Shown: positions 1-5,081 of the stretch, piece after piece
Layout: the number at the start of each line of letters is the position of its first letter
Position numbering within the stretch: the stretch's first letter is position 1
Source: Acidobacteriota bacterium
Lineage (GTDB): Bacteria > Acidobacteriota > Thermoanaerobaculia > Multivoradales > JAHEKO01
Length of the DNA: 5,081 bases
Direction of reading: 5' to 3'
NCBI GenBank assembly: GCA_030610025.1
Contig: JAUWSP010000250.1
Coordinates: 1-5,081, forward strand
Position numbers and translations under genes: made by a program
Notes under the pieces: generated by a model
The model's database searches: none
What the model was told of the DNA's origin: nothing
What the model saw: only the letters and a program-made list of their open reading frames with translations

Positions 1-998
1 ATGTTGCTGGTCGCCTTCTCGCGGCGAATGTGCTGTTCGCGCGTCTGACGGGCCAGGCGAAAGGCCGGGTTGCCGTTGGCATCCTTCGATAGACCAACGA
101 TTCGTCCGGGCAGCTGTCGTTCCAGCTTTTCGTGCGTGGAGAGGAACCCGGCATGAGGGCCGCCAAAGCCCATCGGCACGCCGAGCCTCTGACTCGAGCC
201 CACTGCGATATCGGCGCCGAACTCGCCGGGCGGCTTGAGCAGGGTAAGCGCCAACAAGTCGGTGGCCACGATGAGATAGGCACCGGCAGCGTGAAGGCGC
301 TCGGCTGTCTTCGAATAGTCCTCGATACGCCCGTCGGTCGTTGGATACTGGATCAGCGCCGCGAAGAGATCCATGCCTTCCGCGTCGATGCTCTCGGGCG
401 GGCCGACATGAACTTCGACTCCGAGGGGCTTGCACCGGGTTTCAATCACCGCGATGGTCTGGGGGTGACAGTCTTCGGCAACGAAGAACCCCTTCTTCTT
501 TCCCCTTGTAGCCGCGAGAGCCATGCTCATGGCCTCGGCCCCGGCCGTGCCCTCATCGAGTAGCGAGGCGTTGGCCAGCGGCAGGCCGGTCAGGTCGGCC
601 ACCATGCTCTGGAAGTTCATCAAGGCCTCCAGGCGTCCCTGAGCGATCTCTGCCTGGTAGGGCGTGTACTGGGTGTACCAGCCCGGGTTTTCCAGGATGT
701 TGCGCTGAATCACGGGAGGGGTGAAGCAGTTGTAGTAGCCCATACCAATGAAGGAACGGCATACCTGATTGCGACGGGCGATCTCTCTCAAGTCCGAGAG
801 CGCCTCGTGCTCGCTCCTGGCCGGCGGGAGGTCGAGGGGCTCTTGCAGTCGGATGGGCTCTGGTATGACGGCTGCGATCAGGTCATCGAGAGACTCGAAT
901 CCGAGGCTTTGAAGCATCTCTGGAACTGCGGCCCGACTCGGCCCCAGGTGACGATCCTCGAACCGATCGGTTGGCGCAAAGAGGTCTGGTGTGGACAT
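1..998 (-). CDS. gcvP: Glycine dehydrogenase (decarboxylating), P-protein, N-terminal third (cut by window edge)
   Basis: This is the PLP-dependent P-protein of the cytosolic glycine cleavage system. It decarboxylates glycine and passes the aminomethyl group to the lipoyl arm of the H-protein. The window holds about 332 codons of a protein that is usually about 950 residues when full length; the PLP-lysine half lies beyond the edge. Seen in the translation: FEDRHLGP near residues 13-20, [15 protein letters not shown] near 83-97, [19 protein letters not shown] near 104-122, then [15 protein letters not shown], and [15 protein letters not shown] at the truncated end. All are hallmarks of the family. 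No frameshift is seen. Two in-frame ATGs lie six bases apart (1004 and 998). I chose 998 because AGGGAG at 1010-1005 sits six bases before it but directly abuts the other. No gcvT or gcvH lies upstream, so gcvP is either alone or first in its operon. Confidence 0.96.
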   Translation of the reverse strand, partial: MSTPDLFAPTDRFEDRHLGPSRAAVPEMLQSLGFESLDDLIAAVIPEPIRLQEPLDLPPARSEHEALSDLREIARRNQVCRSFIGMGYYNCFTPPVIQRNILENPGWYTQYTPYQAEIAQGRLEALMNFQSMVADLTGLPLANASLLDEGTAGAEAMSMALAATRGKKKGFFVAEDCHPQTIAVIETRCKPLGVEVHVGPPESIDAEGMDLFAALIQYPTTDGRIEDYSKTAERLHAAGAYLIVATDLLALTLLKPPGEFGADIAVGSSQRLGVPMGFGGPHAGFLSTHEKLERQLPGRIVGLSKDANGNPAFRLARQTREQHIRREKATSN

Positions 999-1084
999 GG
1001 ACATCTCCCTGGTAGAGGTAGCGAACGAAACGCCGGGCGGCGTAGGTTCCGTCGTGTGATCGTGCAGCCGGCTTCGCTCTTCTG

Positions 1085-1121
1085 GACCAGCCCACCGGGC
1101 CAGCCGCACTTCAAAATTGTA
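1085..1121 (-). promoter_or_regulatory. Candidate gcvP promoter -10 box and leader hairpin
   Basis: On the minus strand TACAAT (1121-1116) matches the sigma-70 -10 box at five of six positions and lies about 120 bases before gcvP. No good -35 box is present at the right distance. Just downstream the transcript could form a nine-pair hairpin: GGCUGGCCC (1105-1097), loop GGU, GGGCUGGUC (1093-1085). Three of the pairs are G-U, so it folds properly only as minus-strand RNA. No U-run follows, so it is not a normal terminator. I found no glycine riboswitch core in this leader. The rest of the 999-1293 gap shows no gene. Confidence 0.3.
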
Positions 1122-1222
1122 GCAGGAGAGAGTCCCTTGTGGGATGGGGGACAGATCCAGAAGCCCAAGGGTAGAGAGCCCCTCACCCGATCATCAGGCC
1201 AGGCGCTCCCACAGAAGCAGAA

Positions 1223-1274
1223 GTCGAGGTTGGCGGAGCAGACCATCGCAAATACTCAGACCGTCCACCTCGAC
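1223..1274 (-). terminator. Hairpin downstream of the DUF4097 gene (possible transcript end)
   Basis: Plus-strand GTCGAGGTTGG (1223-1233) pairs with CCACCTCGAC (1265-1274), with one bulged T. The stem extends by CGG/CCG (1234-1236 with 1261-1263) across a second bulge, giving about 13 pairs around a loop of roughly 24 bases. It begins about 20 bases after the stop codon of the minus-strand DUF4097 gene, where a terminator or RNA-stabilising hairpin would be expected. There is no T-tract, so intrinsic termination is uncertain. Confidence 0.3.
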
Positions 1275-1293
1275 CTGGACCAACCTGTCTGGC

Positions 1294-2079
1294 TCAGAGC
1301 TCTTCGATATGAATGCTGCCGTTGGTCGTTCGCAGCTCGATCGAGCCACCGCCGCCGTTGAGCTCGCCCTCGAGACGATTGCGGCTGAAGGTACCCTGCA
1401 CAGAGATGGGGAAGTCGGTCTTGATCGATCCGTTCGTGGTGCGAGCCGTTAGATCGGCCTGGGTCGAAGATGGAATGGAGAGCGTGATTCCCCCATTCGT
1501 CGTGCGAAAGACCATGTCCTCACCTGTGGTGATCTCGCTGAGCTCCGCGTTGATCGAGCCGTTGGTGGTCCGTGCATTGAGTCGACCACCCGATTCGGAA
1601 ACCGAGACATTGCCGTTCGTGGTGCCGACCTCCAGATCGCCGCTGATCCTGCCAATCTTGACGTTGCCGTTCACGGTGCTCACGTCGAGGTCGGCGGAGG
1701 CCGGAATCTTGATCTCGTAGCGCACGCTGGAGGAGGAACCGCTCGAGAACCAACGGTCCTTGTTCCTGGGGTAGCGGGTGTCAACCCGGATGCGGCCTGA
1801 GGAGGGCTCGACCTCGATCTGCAGATCCTGCATCAAGTCTTGTGCCTTCTCGCTGCTGCTGGCCTTGACCTTCTTGGTGGCCAGGATGTGGATCTCCTGA
1901 CGGTCCCAGGCCTCGATGGTGACGTTGCCGTTCGTGTTGTCGAGCTCGAGAAGATCCCCGGGAGCGAAGGCGAAAGTCTGATCGAAAGTCTCTTCGAGTG
2001 TCGTAGCGCTGAGGGCTCCTGCCAGCAGCAGGCCGGCAGCCAGGGCCCAGATGATGGGCGATCGTGTGTTCAGGTTCAT
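1294..2079 (-). CDS. Secreted DUF4097-family beta-strand repeat protein
   Basis: A 261-residue exported protein of the DUF4097 family (beta-repeat/adhesin-like; biochemical role unknown). Residues 1-25 form a Sec signal peptide: MNLNTRS, a hydrophobic core IIWALAAGLLLAG, and a likely cut after ALSA. There is no lipobox cysteine, so it is not a lipoprotein. The mature part contains seven beta-turn units of the type TTNG(N/S)(V/I), with the Asn-Gly at about residues 50, 137, 155, 173, 195, 216 and 253. The first unit sits in the typical family N-terminus (LELDNTNGNVTIEAWDRQE), and the last unit ends the protein. Between the first two lies a charged and Ser-rich stretch (SSGSSSS). The open frame extends 33 codons upstream, but the start at 2079 is clear: AGGAGG (2094-2089) stands nine bases before it and the signal peptide begins there. 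It is transcribed divergently from the DUF1820 gene. Confidence 0.9.
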   Translation of the reverse strand: MNLNTRSPIIWALAAGLLLAGALSATTLEETFDQTFAFAPGDLLELDNTNGNVTIEAWDRQEIHILATKKVKASSSEKAQDLMQDLQIEVEPSSGRIRVDTRYPRNKDRWFSSGSSSSVRYEIKIPASADLDVSTVNGNVKIGRISGDLEVGTTNGNVSVSESGGRLNARTTNGSINAELSEITTGEDMVFRTTNGGITLSIPSSTQADLTARTTNGSIKTDFPISVQGTFSRNRLEGELNGGGGSIELRTTNGSIHIEEL

Positions 2080-2233
2080 CCTTACGGTCCTCCTCGTTTT
2101 GTCTGCGATGTCAAGGATTGGGCAGAGGCATATCAGTTTTGAAATTTTCGGGCTCTGGTGTTTAGACGCTCTCCACAAGTGTGGGGTTTAGTCCGGCCGA
2201 GTAGTCGGTTTGTAGTCCCGTTCATCTTCTTAC

Positions 2234-2258
2234 TACGAGTCTGTCGTGAGGGAGTTTC
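2234..2258 (-). promoter_or_regulatory. Candidate ECF-sigma-type promoter for the DUF4097 gene
   Basis: On the minus strand GAAAC (2258-2254) is followed after exactly 16 bases by CGTA (2237-2234). This matches the TGAAAC-N16-CGTA pattern of sigma-W-type ECF promoters except for the first T. It points at the DUF4097 gene and would give a leader of about 145 bases. B. subtilis YvlB, a DUF4097 protein, belongs to the sigma-W regulon, which makes the match suggestive. The motif is short and was found by eye. Confidence 0.28.
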
Positions 2259-2319
2259 GGTGACCTTGGAGGCAACTTCGAATTGGGGTCCGCAGCAGGA
2301 AAGATACCCGCTGGCCTTG

Positions 2320-2328
2320 TGCTATTCT
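2320..2328 (+). promoter_or_regulatory. Candidate extended -10 promoter for the DUF1820 gene
   Basis: TGCTATTCT fits the extended -10 form TGnTATAAT, with TATTCT at 2323-2328. No good -35 box is present at 17 bases, which is tolerable for extended -10 promoters. Transcription would start near 2335, giving a leader of about 27 bases before the ATG at 2362. Confidence 0.3.
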
Positions 2329-2361
2329 GAAAATTGCTGGACCACTCCGGACCCCGATCGA

Positions 2362-2721
2362 ATGCCGCAGAAAGAAACCAAGCGCGTCTACAAGATCATC
2401 TTCCACAACCAGGGGGAGGTGTTCGAGATCTACGCCAAGAATGTGGAACAGGGCCACCTCTACGGATTCGTGGCAGTCGAGGAGATCCTCTACGGCGAGC
2501 GCTCACAGGTGGTCGTGGATCCTACCGAGGAACGGATGAAGAGCGAGTTCCGGGGTGTCCGACGGATCTTCCTGCCCATGCACGCCGTCGTGCGAATCGA
2601 CGAGATGGAAAAGGAAGGTGTTCCACGCATCACTCGACAGGAGGGCGGTGGGACCGTGTCGGAATTCCCCAGCTCGATCTACACCCCGGAGCCGCCTCGG
2701 GGTGATACGAACAAGTCATGA
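2362..2721 (+). CDS. DUF1820 family protein
   Basis: A 119-residue, probably cytosolic protein with no signal peptide or membrane segment. Recognised as DUF1820 from RVYKIIFHNQGEVFEIYAKN (8-27), QGHLYGFVAVEEILYGERS (30-48), VVVDPTEERMKSEFRGV (50-66) and FLPMHAVVRIDEMEKEG (70-86). The family is widespread in Gammaproteobacteria and its function is unknown. The last 30 residues (Gly, Ser and Pro rich, ending TPEPPRGDTNKS) look disordered and lie outside the conserved domain. The open frame runs upstream to a GTG at 2158, but that part overlaps the divergent promoter region and matches nothing in the family, so the ATG at 2362 is preferred. Its ribosome binding site is weak. The stop codon overlaps an ATG (ATGA, 2718-2721), the signature of a translationally coupled downstream gene; see the remnant at 2718. 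Confidence 0.87.
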   Translation: MPQKETKRVYKIIFHNQGEVFEIYAKNVEQGHLYGFVAVEEILYGERSQVVVDPTEERMKSEFRGVRRIFLPMHAVVRIDEMEKEGVPRITRQEGGGTVSEFPSSIYTPEPPRGDTNKS

Positions 2722-2747
2722 AGCTCCCTAACCCGCATTATTCATGA
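2718..2747 (+). pseudogene. Detached original 5' end of the nuclease gene (9 codons, closed by the element)
   Basis: The ATG at 2718 overlaps the DUF1820 stop as ATGA. Reading on gives MKLPNPHYS, then TGA at 2745-2747 inside the left terminal repeat of the mobile element. The first four codons (ATG AAG CTC CCT) join in frame to AGC CCG GGA TTG of the nuclease gene if the element and one TA copy are removed. The rebuilt N-terminus is a normal Lys-start signal peptide. GGGGTGAT at 2699-2706 could be a distant ribosome binding site. That this is the old start is inferred from frame, spacing and signal-peptide quality. Confidence 0.5.
2731..2747 (+). repeat. Left terminal inverted repeat of the miniature element
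   Basis: ACCCGCATTATTCATGA is the perfect complement of 2892-2908. Counting the flanking CTA/TAG, the symmetry extends to 20 bp (2728-2747 with 2892-2911). Its TGA (2745-2747) closes the reading frame entering from the DUF1820 side. Confidence 0.95.
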
Positions 2748-2810
2748 GCCCCACGGTATCTAGCGGAGATCGCCCGCCATCTCAGGCCGTCCTCGCTCGT
2801 CACTCCTCAA

Positions 2811-2826
2811 CAACCTTGAAAGGTTG
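2811..2826. repeat. Central hairpin of the miniature element
   Basis: CAACCTT (2811-2817) and AAGGTTG (2820-2826) are perfect complements separated by GA. The midpoint is within about one base of the centre of the 178-bp element. The sequence between this hairpin and the terminal repeats shows no extended pairing, only short matches such as AGCCCC/GGGGCT and AGATCG/CGATCT. Confidence 0.75.
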
Positions 2827-2891
2827 CCTCCGGGGCTCTTCCCTGCGGGTGACCCGATCTAACGGACGCTTTCCGCAATCTACTCGCGCGG

Positions 2892-2908
2892 TCATGAATA
2901 ATGCGGGT
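2892..2908 (-). repeat. Right terminal inverted repeat, containing the nuclease start codon
   Basis: The plus-strand sequence TCATGAATAATGCGGGT is the perfect complement of 2731-2747. The ATG at 2901-2903 is the only sensible start of the nuclease open frame, because an in-frame TGA (2895-2897) lies two codons before it in the same repeat. Confidence 0.95.
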
Positions 2909-3791
2909 TAGCCCGGGATTGGCCCTCGGCGTCGTCGCCTTGGTGTCGACCTCTCCTCTGCTGGCCTGGCACGCCGAAGGGCATCGAATCACGACTTTCG
3001 AGGCGGTCACGCTTCTAGCCGAGGAGTTGCCACAATTCCTTCAAGACGGTCGAGACCAGATGGCCTGGGACTCGATCGATCCCGATCTGATGCGCAACCG
3101 CAGCCTGCCGCAGCTGCGAGACCGTGAGTCGCCCGACCACTACCTGGATCTCGAGCTGCTGCAAGGCGGGGGCCTACCCGATACACGCAGCGAGTTCCTC
3201 GAGCACATCGCCTCGCCAGAGGTCGGCATGGGAATCGAGAAAGTCGGTGGGCTGCCCTATGCGGTGGTCGAGGCGACCCAGCGCCTGACTCTTGCCTTTG
3301 CTCAGGTCCGACATCAACCGGCCAATGAGCACCTGCAGGCCAAGGTCATGCTGTACGCCGCCCAGTTGGCGCACTATGCAGCGGATCTTTGCCAGCCGCT
3401 TCACACCACGATCCACCACGATGGGCGAGCTCTAGAGGACTACTCGTCTCCATACACGGGAATCCACCAGCAGGTGGACGCCTTGATTGGGCGACTGGAG
3501 CCACAAGCTGAAATCAGGGGCGAGCCACTCGTGCTGAAGCCGATCTTCCCCGCGGTGGTAGAAGAGTTGAAGCGTAGCCACGCCGAGGTGGACAGGGTCT
3601 ACCAACTGGAAGGCGATCTGGCGCTTCTCGAGGCTGGTGGCGAGCCGTCGGCCGAATTGCGGTCCTGGACTCGCGATCGCTACCGAGCGTCGGTGCTGTT
3701 CACTGCCAGTCTCATTCTCACCGCCTGGCGGGAGTCGGCTGATCTGCAGATTCCCGAATGGGGCCTACCCGAGCAGCCTCCTACGAACTAG
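2901..3791 (+). CDS. Secreted S1/P1 nuclease / zinc phospholipase C superfamily enzyme
   Basis: A 296-residue exported trinuclear-zinc hydrolase. Residues 1-22 form a signal peptide (core GLALGVVALV, cut after SPLLA), which leaves Trp23 as the mature N-terminus. In this superfamily the N-terminal Trp binds zinc through its main chain. The other ligands are visible with P1-nuclease spacing: W23 and H28 (W-x4-H), an Asp among D57/D60/D62, H80 (PDHYLD), H158, D162 and H168 in HYAADLCQPLH (P1: 116, 120, 126), and H189 with D193 in HQQVD (P1: 149, 153). An Asp as last ligand and W-x4-H favour nuclease over phospholipase C, but either substrate (single-stranded nucleic acid or phosphodiester lipid) is possible. 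The start ATG lies in the right terminal repeat of a mobile element and has no clear ribosome binding site; the ancestral start was probably at 2718. The 3' end overlaps the convergent reductase gene. Confidence 0.85.
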   Translation: MRVSPGLALGVVALVSTSPLLAWHAEGHRITTFEAVTLLAEELPQFLQDGRDQMAWDSIDPDLMRNRSLPQLRDRESPDHYLDLELLQGGGLPDTRSEFLEHIASPEVGMGIEKVGGLPYAVVEATQRLTLAFAQVRHQPANEHLQAKVMLYAAQLAHYAADLCQPLHTTIHHDGRALEDYSSPYTGIHQQVDALIGRLEPQAEIRGEPLVLKPIFPAVVEELKRSHAEVDRVYQLEGDLALLEAGGEPSAELRSWTRDRYRASVLFTASLILTAWRESADLQIPEWGLPEQPPTN

Positions 3792-4752
3792 TGCCCCGGT
3801 AGAGGTTCTGAACCCAGGTCGCGTCTTCCTGGGTCAAGGGAGTGCCTACCAGCGCAGCAGCCTCGACATGGTGCGGCTGGCGAAGGCCGAGTATCACGCA
3901 GCCGGAGTCGGCATCCGCGAGCAACCCGCCTGTCAGACAGGATAGGACCGGATGGGGGAGCGATGGAAAACGGGCCTCTACGGCCTTGCGGCAATCGCGA
4001 AAGTGCGCCAGCTGGTCGGGATCGCGGAATCCCGGAATGCGAGTCCTGTGATCGCCGTCTCCGAGCGTCGGCGGTTGCCGGTAGTGACCGAGTAGAAGGC
4101 CGTGCTTGAGAGGCGAGAAGAAGGCGACACCGGCATCGTTATCGTCGACCCACGCTTTCAGTCCACTGGCTTTCCACGAGTCGTCCACGACATTGCGATA
4201 GGGCTGAACGACATCCGGTTCGACCTGCTGGGCGTAGTGAGCCACCTTGTTTGATTTCCAGTCAGAGAGGCCGATGAATCGGACTTTGCCCTCGTCTCGA
4301 AAACGGCGCAGCAGACTGACCGCGTCATCGAGGTATTCATCGTTGGGACCGAAGTCGCAGTGATGCAGGTAGTACAAATCGAGGTATTCGGTTCGGAGGT
4401 TGACGAGGGATCGCTCCAGCTGCTGCCGAATCTGATCGGGGTGATAGAAGTGGTCGTAGGCCCCTGCGTCCCACCCCACCTTGCTGGCGAGGAAGATCTC
4501 GGCCCGAGGTACGGGTCCCCAGAGACTCCCGATGGAGCGCTCGGCCCCTCCGTCACCATAGACATCGGCGGCGTCCCAGTGAGTGAGCCCTCGGTCGAAG
4601 GCCATCACAAGGGCAGCTCGAGCGGCCTCGGAGTCGTATCCGGACCAGCCCACCGGGTGGTTGCCGACCTTCTTGGGGCCACCATGTCCCCAGGTCCCCA
4701 AAGCGATCCGGGGCACTTCGACTCCGGTTCTACCCAGGCGAACAGTCTCCAC
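3781..4752 (-). CDS. Aldo/keto reductase
   Basis: A 323-residue cytosolic NAD(P)H-dependent aldo/keto reductase with a TIM-barrel fold; the substrate cannot be told from sequence. It opens with VRLGRTGVEVPRIALGTWG. The catalytic tetrad is intact: D60 and Y65 in THWDAADVYG, K91 in LASKVGW, and H130 in DLYYLHHCD. Also seen are FFSPLKHGLLLGHY (211-224) and the cofactor-phosphate region VILGLRQPHHVEAA (286-299). A loop insertion near residues 27-40 (KKVGNHPVGWSGYD) is somewhat longer than in many members. The start is a GTG (4752-4750) preceded by AGAGGAG (4766-4760) at seven bases. The gene converges on the nuclease gene and the two overlap tail to tail by 11 bp, with no room for a separate terminator. 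Confidence 0.93.
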   Translation of the reverse strand: METVRLGRTGVEVPRIALGTWGHGGPKKVGNHPVGWSGYDSEAARAALVMAFDRGLTHWDAADVYGDGGAERSIGSLWGPVPRAEIFLASKVGWDAGAYDHFYHPDQIRQQLERSLVNLRTEYLDLYYLHHCDFGPNDEYLDDAVSLLRRFRDEGKVRFIGLSDWKSNKVAHYAQQVEPDVVQPYRNVVDDSWKASGLKAWVDDNDAGVAFFSPLKHGLLLGHYRQPPTLGDGDHRTRIPGFRDPDQLAHFRDCRKAVEARFPSLPHPVLSCLTGGLLADADSGCVILGLRQPHHVEAAALVGTPLTQEDATWVQNLYRGTSS

Positions 4753-4930
4753 AGCGAGGCTCCTCTTGGCTCACGTACCTCGATCGTCCTGAGTCCGAAT
4801 CCTAGCGCAGTGAGGCAGCGAGGGTTGATGCGTCTGCGCCTGTGGCGGCCGTTGGTTCATGTTCCCCCACAGTAGCCGTTGCCGAGTGGAGGTCCGTCCG
4901 GGTGGTCCGCAGGGGGACGGCGTCGGCTAC

Positions 4931-5080
4931 TCAGACTGCCACGGATGGGCCTCCGCCTTGTCTCGTCATCACGCCGAATCTCTTGTGCTCTATGAGGGTC
5001 TTTGCGCTGCGCTCGACTCGGCACCCCCTGTCGAACCACCCGAACGAACCTTCAGGACCGGTTGGAAGCTGACGATCAAC
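4931..5080 (-). CDS. Possible 3' end of an unknown gene at the right edge
   Basis: From the right edge a minus-strand frame stays open for 49 codons (starting VDRQLPTGPEGSFGWFDRG) and ends in TGA at 4933-4931. I recognise no family, and its codon choice (AGG, GGG, AGA, ATA) is not clearly gene-like. It could be chance. The rest of 4753-5081 shows nothing convincing: a six-pair CCGTCC/GGACGG hairpin (4894-4899 with 4915-4920) and only a poor -10 (TAGGAT, 4804-4799) for the reductase gene. Confidence 0.15.
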   Translation of the reverse strand, partial: VDRQLPTGPEGSFGWFDRGCRVERSAKTLIEHKRFGVMTRQGGGPSVAV

Positions 5081-5081
5081 A

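Larger units (their letters stand above)
2731..2908. mobile_element. 178-bp non-coding miniature transposable element (MITE), IS630/Tc1-mariner-like
   Basis: Perfect 17-bp terminal inverted repeats ACCCGCATTATTCATGA (2731-2747) and its complement (2892-2908) bound a 178-bp segment with no credible gene. Each end is flanked by TA (2729-2730 and 2909-2910), with C outside on the left and G outside on the right. The empty site would therefore be CTAG with TA duplicated. IS630 is known to insert at CTAG and duplicate TA, which is the basis for the family suggestion. A near-perfect hairpin lies almost exactly at the centre (2811-2826). No transposase is encoded, so movement would depend on one elsewhere in the genome. 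Its placement in the small gap between two genes that seem to have been coupled supports insertion. The family assignment is inference. Confidence 0.72.

Noticed and set aside
132..563. Plus-strand frame of 143 codons
   Set aside because: It lies wholly antisense to gcvP, whose minus-strand reading is continuous and strongly conserved.
1121..1215. Plus-strand GGAGAGAGTCCC with a later ATCAGGCCAGG, reminiscent of a glycine riboswitch
   Set aside because: The conserved CCGAAGGGGCAA core is missing and the orientation is opposite to gcvP, with no plus-strand gene for it to control.
878..1246. Minus-strand frame of 122 codons spanning the gcvP start and leader
   Set aside because: It overlaps conserved gcvP codons out of frame, is rich in Cys, Arg and Pro without domain motifs, and matches nothing I know.
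1313..1720. Long plus-strand frame with repeated PLVVR/PFVVR units
   Set aside because: It is the antisense shadow of the DUF4097 Asn-Gly repeats; the minus-strand frame has the signal peptide, ribosome binding site and family motifs.
2109..2114. Perfect TTGACA on the minus strand upstream of the DUF4097 gene
   Set aside because: A -10 box at 16-18 bases would fall on the ribosome binding site, and no TATAAT-like sequence is there.
2158..2361. Upstream extension of the DUF1820 gene from a GTG
   Set aside because: The extension has no family similarity, covers the divergent promoter region, and would put the conserved domain far from the N-terminus, unlike the family.
2726..2913. Alternative element boundaries with 20-bp repeats and a CC target duplication
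   Set aside because: This also restores the nuclease frame (MKLPGLALG), but a TA duplication in CTAG explains the outer CTA/TAG symmetry better and follows a known target rule.
4842..5072. Plus-strand frame of 76 codons and minus-strand frame of 60 codons near the right end
   Set aside because: Both are Arg/Pro/Ser-rich, overlap each other on opposite strands, and show no ribosome binding site or recognisable domain.

Overview
The window is GC-rich bacterial chromosome with four complete genes and one cut by the left edge. Two secreted proteins with Sec signal peptides, a DUF1820 protein and a full-length-type glycine decarboxylase suggest a Gram-negative bacterium (Pseudomonadota, Myxococcota or Acidobacteriota-like). 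The sequence alone does not settle the phylum. I see no rRNA, tRNA, CRISPR array, phage gene or transposase.

Layout. 1-998 (minus) is the N-terminal third of gcvP, running off the left edge. 999-1293 is a leader/intergenic stretch with a candidate -10 box, a strand-specific leader hairpin and a larger hairpin behind the next gene. 1294-2079 (minus) encodes a secreted DUF4097 beta-repeat protein with seven NG-turn repeats. 2080-2361 is a divergent promoter region. 2362-2721 (plus) encodes a DUF1820 protein. 2731-2908 is a small non-coding element with perfect 17-bp terminal inverted repeats, flanked by TA dinucleotides inside a reconstructed CTAG site. 2901-3791 (plus) encodes a secreted zinc enzyme of the S1/P1 nuclease / phospholipase C superfamily. 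3781-4752 (minus) encodes an aldo/keto reductase whose 3' end overlaps the nuclease gene by 11 bp. 4753-5081 holds no convincing gene, only a possible 3' coding end at the right edge.

The main point of interest is the junction between the DUF1820 and nuclease genes. The predicted nuclease start codon lies inside the right terminal repeat of the mobile element. Removing the element plus one TA copy joins an ATG that overlaps the DUF1820 stop (ATGA) to the nuclease in the same frame. The result is a classic signal peptide beginning MKLPSPGLALG. The simplest reading is that an IS630/Tc1-mariner-type miniature element inserted at codon 4 of a nuclease gene translationally coupled to DUF1820. Its left repeat closed the old reading frame with TGA, and its right repeat opened a new one with ATG in the same frame. 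The zinc ligands and signal peptide survive, so the gene may still work, although the new start has no evident ribosome binding site.

No shared pathway links the genes. GcvP belongs to one-carbon metabolism, the DUF4097 protein and nuclease are exported, and the aldo/keto reductase is cytosolic.
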